A DNA stretch of 64,000 nucleotides from Adiantum capillus-veneris. Taxonomy: Eukaryota > Streptophyta > Polypodiopsida > Polypodiales > Pteridaceae. Below, piece after piece: positions 59,258 to 64,000 of this stretch (position 1 is the stretch's first letter; each line of letters starts with the position of its first letter). The notes below the pieces were generated by a model. That model worked only from the letters and a program-made list of their open reading frames with translations, was not told where the DNA came from and made no database searches. The stretch is taken from positions 15,251,446 to 15,315,445 of the forward strand of contig CM043969.1 of the NCBI GenBank assembly GCA_014529385.2. Direction: 5' to 3'. The position numbers were made by a program, and so were the translations under genes.

Positions 59258-61463
59258 TTGCTAAGGAAGAATCAAAGGTTTCAATGGAATGATGTACATG
59301 TAAAAGCTATGAGGAAGTTGAAGCAATTGTTGCTGTCTTCACCAACTTTGAGGAAGATTGACTATGAGTATGGAAGACCAGTGATTGTGACAATGGACAC
59401 TAGTCCAACGGGAATTGGATGGGCAGTAGGAAAAGAAGATGAAGAGAAACACAGGTATGTGGTGAGGTTTGGGGCCAAGGTTCTAAGCTCTCTCCAAAGA
59501 GCATATCCACAGGTAAAAAGTGAGTTATGGGGGGTGGTTACAACATTAAAGTGTGACAAAGAGTACTTCATTGGAGCATCTGTAGTTGTGGATACTAATT
59601 GCTTACCACTTCTAGGGATGATTGCAAGCTGCTCTACTCCTGATATTGCTGTGCTTAGGTGGATTGCTTATATAAAGTCCTTGAACCTAGAATTGAATCA
59701 CATTGCAGGAAAAGATAATGCAATGGCAGATATGCTTTCAAGGGGAAGGTATGAAGATGAGGATGATATGATTGATGAGGAAGAAGATGTGGGCACAAAA
59801 TTCTACACAATTTCTCATGAAAAGTGTGATGATATATGCATTGTATCTTCACTTGAATCCTTTTCAGAGGAGTTCTATGAGGGTGAATGGTTGCTCATAG
59901 GTCGCTACCTGAGTACTTTACAAAAGCAAGATGATTGGAGTGACTCAGAATTCAAAAGGATCAGAAAGAAAGCATATGGATTCTTCTTGAGGGATGGTTA
60001 CTTATGGAAACATCCTAAAAGAAGAGATGGGACTCCATTACGAGTAGTATGTGATAAGCCTACTCAGCTCAAAGTTATCAAAGAGCTTCATGAAAGCCTA
60101 TATGCTGGACATCGAGGTGAATGGGCTACTTTTTTCAAAGTGAAAGAGAGATATTGGTGGAAAGGAATGTATAAGGATGTAGCGGATTTTGTAGAGTCTT
60201 GTGTCACATGCCAAATGTATTCCAATGTACGTCATCGTGATGGATTGCATCCTACATACCCATTAGCCATGCACTATAAATGGGTTGTTGATCTAGTCAC
60301 AATGCCTTTAGGACTTTGGAAAATGAGATACTTGGTACTTGCACGAGAAGACTTGACAAACCAAGTGGAAGGGCGTGCATTGAGGACAAAAACTACAGAA
60401 GCTGTTTGTAAATTTTTGCTTGAAGATGTAATTTGCCGCTATGGTTGTGTGGGAAAGATAGTTGCTGATAGAGGTGAGTTAGAGGCAGATGAAGCAAGGG
60501 ATTTCTTTATAAGAATTGGTATAAAGCTAGCCCTGACTTGTGCTTATAATCCAGAGCGAAATGGGAAAAGTGAAAGAGGAAATCCTCCTATTGTCAAATC
60601 TTTGGCTAAGGCATGCAAAGGTAGAATGCGTGAGTGGCCAAGGTTGCTACCAGGAAAATTTTGAACTCATTTTTGGGCCTTTTAAGAGTGCCACATCATC
60701 AAAGTTGTACAAAAGAAAGCAACCCGGTGGACCCCTCTAAATATTGCTTAGAACCCCATGATATGACCTATCATTGGAAAGTTCTTGAAAAATGGATTCT
60801 AAAGAGCCAAGGTCCAAAAAGTTTGGATGACTTCTGTGAAATTTATGCCATTTTTTTTCAATCAGCCAGGTTTTTTTACCGTTACGGTAATCTAAAATCA
60901 CCTTTTTCTAGATCTACATGAAGGCAATGTCCGATACATGCATGCTATATATCAATAGATAGCATTTGAAGAGTAGATTCTAAATATCCAACCTCCGACA
61001 AGTTTGGATCTTATTTGCAAAAAATTTACCGATCCCCACTTTTTGAAAGCTATGCCACATCAACAATTCTTACAAGGCCCATTTTTGAGTCCAAACTTTT
61101 CCTAATGGTGACTGGCTAGATGCCTACCGATTTGATGTATGGTTAGAAGCCAGTCATGCCAATTGAGGATGTAGTTCTTACTTGGAACATGTTACCTTGG
61201 GAAGATGGTGTAAGTAGGGAAAATCTACTTGCTTTGCGCATAAGGCAATTGGAAAGAAGACATGAAGACATAGACATTGCTAAAGCTCGATTGAAGGATG
61301 CAAGACTAAAGAATAAAGATAGGTTTGATAAAAGACATAGGTTTCGACCAAACCTATTGAAGAGGGTGATTGGGTCCTAATGTATGACAGTAGCCTTGAC
61401 AACCAACACAACACACAAAGAAAACTTGCAAAAAGGTGATGTGGCCCCTATGTTGTCAAACAT
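59258..61463 (+). pseudogene. Gypsy RNase H and integrase (cut by two insertions)
   Basis: A 468-codon frame (59,258-60,664) holds RNase H (RPVIVTMDTSPTGIGWAVG, NHIAGKDNAMADMLSRG), an acidic linker, the HHCC zinc site (HESLYAGHRG, then CVTCQM), and the integrase core with KWVVDLVTMPLG, KIVADRGELEAD and NPERNGKSERGN as its three acidic catalytic regions. Reading stops at EWPRLLPGKF and resumes after about 450 bp at PIEDVVLTWNMLPWED (61,156). It then runs to a GPYVVK-like end cut by the CACTA at 61,464. This long open frame suggests limited decay. Confidence 0.9.
60652..61102. mobile_element. Inverted-repeat insertion (MITE-like) in integrase
   Basis: Interrupts the integrase reading. The left edge GGAAAATTTTGAACTCA and the reverse complement of the right edge GGAAAAGTTTGGACTCA match at most positions, and GGGCCTT follows on both sides. 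No coding capacity. A TGCCACATCA word is present near both ends in direct orientation. I could not define a target duplication. Confidence 0.5.
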
Positions 61464-61710
61464 CACTACAAGAGGTTGTGTGCTCTTGTGACGCTGTTAG
61501 CGACGGAAATACACTGGGTTTTTATAACCCCCGGCGTCGCTAAAACCGTCGCTAATAGCGTCGCTACGAGAGCGTCGCTATATGCGTCACTATAACCGTC
61601 GCTATATAGCGACGGTCATAGCGACAGTTATAGCGACGTTTACACAGAAGTCTATAGCGACGCTACAGAGCCATAAATAGCGACGGTTATAGCGACGCCC
61701 GAGAGAATTT
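61464..61710. repeat. CACTA terminal and subterminal repeat array
   Basis: About 13 copies of TAGCGACG or its complement CGTCGCTA, the first half mostly in one direction and the second half in the other. They meet at a perfect 20-bp palindrome (61,596-61,615). In En/Spm such subterminal repeats are bound by TnpA, and they are CG-rich methylation targets. Confidence 0.9.
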
Positions 61711-62079
61711 TTTTTTTGGTGACAGGATATTGAATGCCCTGCCACCCATCAACCATATTGTACTTGATTCACTTTTTAAAAAAAGTGCAAGGGTAGATAA
61801 TAGACCCAAAATAGTCACCCACAAGACGCATTGTTTGCAAAATTGACAAGCGTAAAATTGACAATTGTACACATCATAGGCAAAATGAATTGATTGGCAA
61901 ATATAATAATGACAATTGTACAACATCATAGGCATAAAGAATTGATTGGCAAAATGAACTGCGGTGACAAATGTAATAATATACATGGTTCAAAAAGACG
62001 TATAAAATCCGTCTCATGATACATAAGCTATGAGAAACCCTAAACTAATGCTATCTAGCTACGGCTAAACTGACGTTGT
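61711..62079. other. CACTA interior between repeats and TnpA-like gene
   Basis: AT-rich; includes two copies of a CAAAATGAATTGATTGGCAAA-type phrase near 61,880-61,950. It is probably the 3' untranslated region of the gene to the right. Confidence 0.5.
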
Positions 62080-63389
62080 CTAGTCAGACGTCTCATCGCG
62101 TCCAAGCGGCGTATCTGTCGGATTCTGCAAAAAAAGACAATAAGACAGCTTTCAGTAAGTATAAACATATAACGACATTTATAAAACAATACAAAAAAAA
62201 GAAAAGAGTAAACCCTAATACTAACCATGCCGCCGCGAGAACTGAGAATGTCCATCAGGGTGTTTAAGCCCTTCCTGCCTGCGTACTCGCGCTCGTACGG
62301 TGTGGGATCACGTCCTGTCATCGACCACTGTCAAAACATACAAAGAATTCATTATGTTAGAATTAAAAAACTCATAAACCCTAAACTATCGAACATAAAG
62401 AGCAATGCAAAAACACTTACAAAATCGGTCTCAAATGATGCCCATCCACCGCTCCCCAAGTGGTGCGAGCTCCCTGCCTCTACTCGCGCTCTGGCTGCAT
62501 CCTTTTGTTGCTTCCACTTGTCGGGATTCTCGCGCGCTGCTTTCTTCGCATTCTTCCAATCTTCTTTGGCCAGCCAATCTGGCCTATTCCACCCATGCTT
62601 GATTACTTTTTGCACTTCGGAACGCTTGTGTTTGCAGTATTCGCGCATTCGAATCTTCATCAGGTCTTCATTGAAGCGCTGATCCCGTGTTGGAACGGGA
62701 AACTCATCATGAAGTATGCTGATGACTCTGTTTTTTAAATCACTTGGTACTTCACTCCATTTGTTTAGCATGTAGTGTCTAAACAGCTGAGAGCAAAGAC
62801 CACGCATGCGCGAGATCACCTTCTTGCCGTCATCATCCATGATGATGCCGCCGCTGAAGTCGACGGAGTAAGGCAAGCCCTCTGGTCGGTGACGCGTGAA
62901 CCTGGGTGTCCCGGCAGGGGTCTCTAGCGGCGTGTCGATGGGGGTATGGACGTCAGATGTCTCCACCGGCGTCTGGGCCCCGAAGCGAGGAGTGTCGAGT
63001 GGGGTGGCCCCTGGCGGAGTAGGTAGAGGTGTGTAGCTGCTAGGAACAGTCAGCCGTGCAAAACCTGGCGTAGATGGCGATGTTGTGGCTGGTGTGGGGG
63101 CGGGCAAAGAAGGGGACGGTAAAGAGCCTCGTCGAACACGAGGCGGTGTGGAGGCATCGGTGGCAGAATCCCCACAACAACCGCCACCGCCACCACTAGA
63201 GCGCCGGTGTCTAGATGAGTGTGAAGCTCGTCTCGTCGACGCCGAAGCTTCGGAGCGCGTCGAATGCTCCGAAATAGAGGGAGATGCGGATGGAGTAGGA
63301 ACGCGCGATGATGCGCCAGAGCGATGACGCTCCACGTACCACTGTCTCTGCTGCGGTGACAAAGAAGAAAGAAACTCCTCATCATCCAT
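62080..63389 (-). CDS. CACTA TnpA-like (Transposase_24 type) protein
   Basis: Three-exon model on the minus strand: 63,389-62,421, 62,327-62,226 and 62,124-62,080, giving 371 residues. All splice sites are GT-AG and keep the frame: donor GTAAGTG, acceptor TTTTGACAG; donor GTTAGT, acceptor TTTTTTGCAG. The N-terminus is acidic then Ser/Arg/Pro-rich with many TP repeats. The C-terminal half matches the plant En/Spm Transposase_24 pattern: WSEVPSDLKNRVISILHDEF, MREYCKHKRSEVQK, GSSHHLGSGGWASFETDF, then DPTPYEREYAGRK. Such proteins bind the subterminal repeats. An acceptor-like TTTAATGCAG just before the ATG suggests another exon upstream, non-coding or linking to 63.7 kb. No stops or frameshifts were found. 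Confidence 0.82.
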
Positions 63390-63661
63390 ACCTGCATTAA
63401 ACACACAAATATTTAAACTTAATATTGAATGAATAGAGTAGACAATGACGCAAAGATCATTAAATACAATGACGTAATGACGCATATAAATACAATGACG
63501 CAATGAATTGAGTGATAGAAGAGGCAAGTCGAAAACTCAGAATTTTCAATCAAAAGATGTGAGCGCGAGTAGAAAAGAGCGTTATACACCATGGAAGGTA
63601 CTTAGAGAGCCAGAGCTTTTACAACACGGAGCAAAATTGTTCAAATACAATATTTGTGGCT

Positions 63662-64000
63662 TTAAGAGATCTCTCTCTCATCCTCGCATAACTCAGCATA
63701 ACTTCCTATATCTATATAGAGCTCTCCGTTTAAACACATATCCTCTGTTTCATTTTGTAGCTCCTCTGCATGCACCCCATATAGAGTAGTAGCATCTTGA
63801 TGCTCGTCTGGAACCACCGCAGCGGCTTCTGATTGAGCATCTTCTCTGATCTCCTCCATTGATGCCGTTGTGATTGGCACATGGTAGCCTTCATATGTCC
63901 TTGCACTACGAGGGGCTACCTCTATGACGTACCACCAGTTTGATGTAGACTTTGTAGGATGAAATATTACCTGCCAGAGCCACATAACTTACATGAGAGC
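63662..64000 (-). CDS. CACTA TNP2-like transposase, C-terminal end
   Basis: The minus-strand frame is open from the window edge to a TAA at 63,662-63,664. IFHPTKSTSNWWYVIEVAPR has the form of the DUF4216-like tail found at the end of CACTA TNP2 transposases (a V-F-Y-x-D-P ... W-x-V-V pattern). A long acidic region (EEIREDAQSEAAAVVPDEHQ) ends the protein. The catalytic part would be upstream, outside the window. It lies in the same direction as the TnpA-like gene, as usual for CACTA elements. Assignment rests on position and a short weak match. Confidence 0.6.

Larger units (their letters stand above)
48443..61463 (+). mobile_element. Ty3/gypsy element, plus strand, multiply interrupted
   Basis: 5' LTR (48,443-49,641), leader, gag, protease, RT, RNase H, integrase in Ty3/gypsy order. 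It is cut by a copia element in gag (50,280-55,980), an inverted-repeat insertion in integrase (about 60,652-61,102), and a CACTA element at 61,464. The rest of integrase and the 3' LTR lie beyond the window or are lost. RT and integrase motifs differ from the chromovirus: RFIQDMQPVNKVTIRN, FLDD. No chromodomain is visible in the part present. Confidence 0.88.
61464..64000 (-). mobile_element. CACTA (En/Spm) DNA transposon, one end
   Basis: Terminus CACTACAAGAGG at 61,464, the CACTA-family signature, preceded by CAT as the possible 3-bp target duplication. It is followed by a subterminal repeat array and two minus-strand genes of CACTA type. The other end is beyond position 64,000. It interrupts the gypsy integrase. 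Confidence 0.88.

Noticed and set aside
61711..62079. 99-codon minus-strand frame at 61,687-61,986
   Set aside because: Low-complexity aromatic-rich reading of the AT-rich repeats; no continuity with the TnpA-like gene.

Overview
This is plant nuclear DNA: split genes with GT-AG introns, a PLS-class pentatricopeptide-repeat (PPR) gene, long GA/CA microsatellites, and nested plant-type transposons (Ty1/copia, Ty3/gypsy chromovirus, CACTA). The density of old nested LTR retrotransposons and the near-identical tandem PPR units suggest a large-genome, non-seed plant such as a fern or lycophyte. That is inference; nothing in the window fixes the species.

Layout. (1) 0.5-5.6 kb: an almost complete but frame-broken Ty1/copia element on the minus strand, with 226-bp LTRs and a TATAG target duplication. 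(2) 6.4-15.4 kb: an eroded Ty3/gypsy composite on the plus strand, with a 5'-truncated LTR, a 'GCCGTTGCCGGGG' primer site and a 932-bp 3' LTR. It is interrupted by the 1.4-kb LTR and gag start of another minus-strand element. A retropepsin-like remnant lies after the integrase tail, an unusual order. (3) 15.5-27.1 kb: a minus-strand chromovirus (123-bp LTRs, CCHC, protease, RT, RNase H, integrase, chromodomain), split by a 5.5-kb non-coding LTR element (LARD type; GTGAG duplication). (4) 27.1-31.4 kb: intergenic DNA with a SINE-like piece. (5) 31.4-33.4 kb: the one apparent host gene, a PPR protein on the minus strand, probably with a tiny first exon. (6) 34-43.4 kb: a patchwork of LTR fragments, a solo-like 1.4-kb LTR, a gypsy fragment fused to a copia fragment, and short-LTR (TRIM-like) pieces. 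(7) 43.4-48.4 kb: a second, diverged LARD copy. (8) 48.4-61.5 kb: a plus-strand Ty3/gypsy element of another lineage. Its gag carries a 5.7-kb copia element and its integrase carries an inverted-repeat insertion. (9) 61.46-64 kb: one end of a CACTA (En/Spm) DNA transposon inserted in the gypsy integrase. It has a CACTACAAGAGG terminus, a dense TAGCGACG repeat array, a well-preserved three-exon TnpA-like gene and the end of a TNP2-like transposase gene. The rest lies beyond the window.

How the parts relate. Insertion order can be read from the nesting: the LARD is younger than the chromovirus, and copia 50.3-56.0 kb and the CACTA are younger than the gypsy element they interrupt. The retroelement reading frames are broken; the PPR gene and the CACTA genes look most likely to be functional. 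Five copia, gypsy and LARD elements use an initiator-methionine tRNA type primer site; the 48-61 kb gypsy family and the 6.6-15.4 kb element do not.
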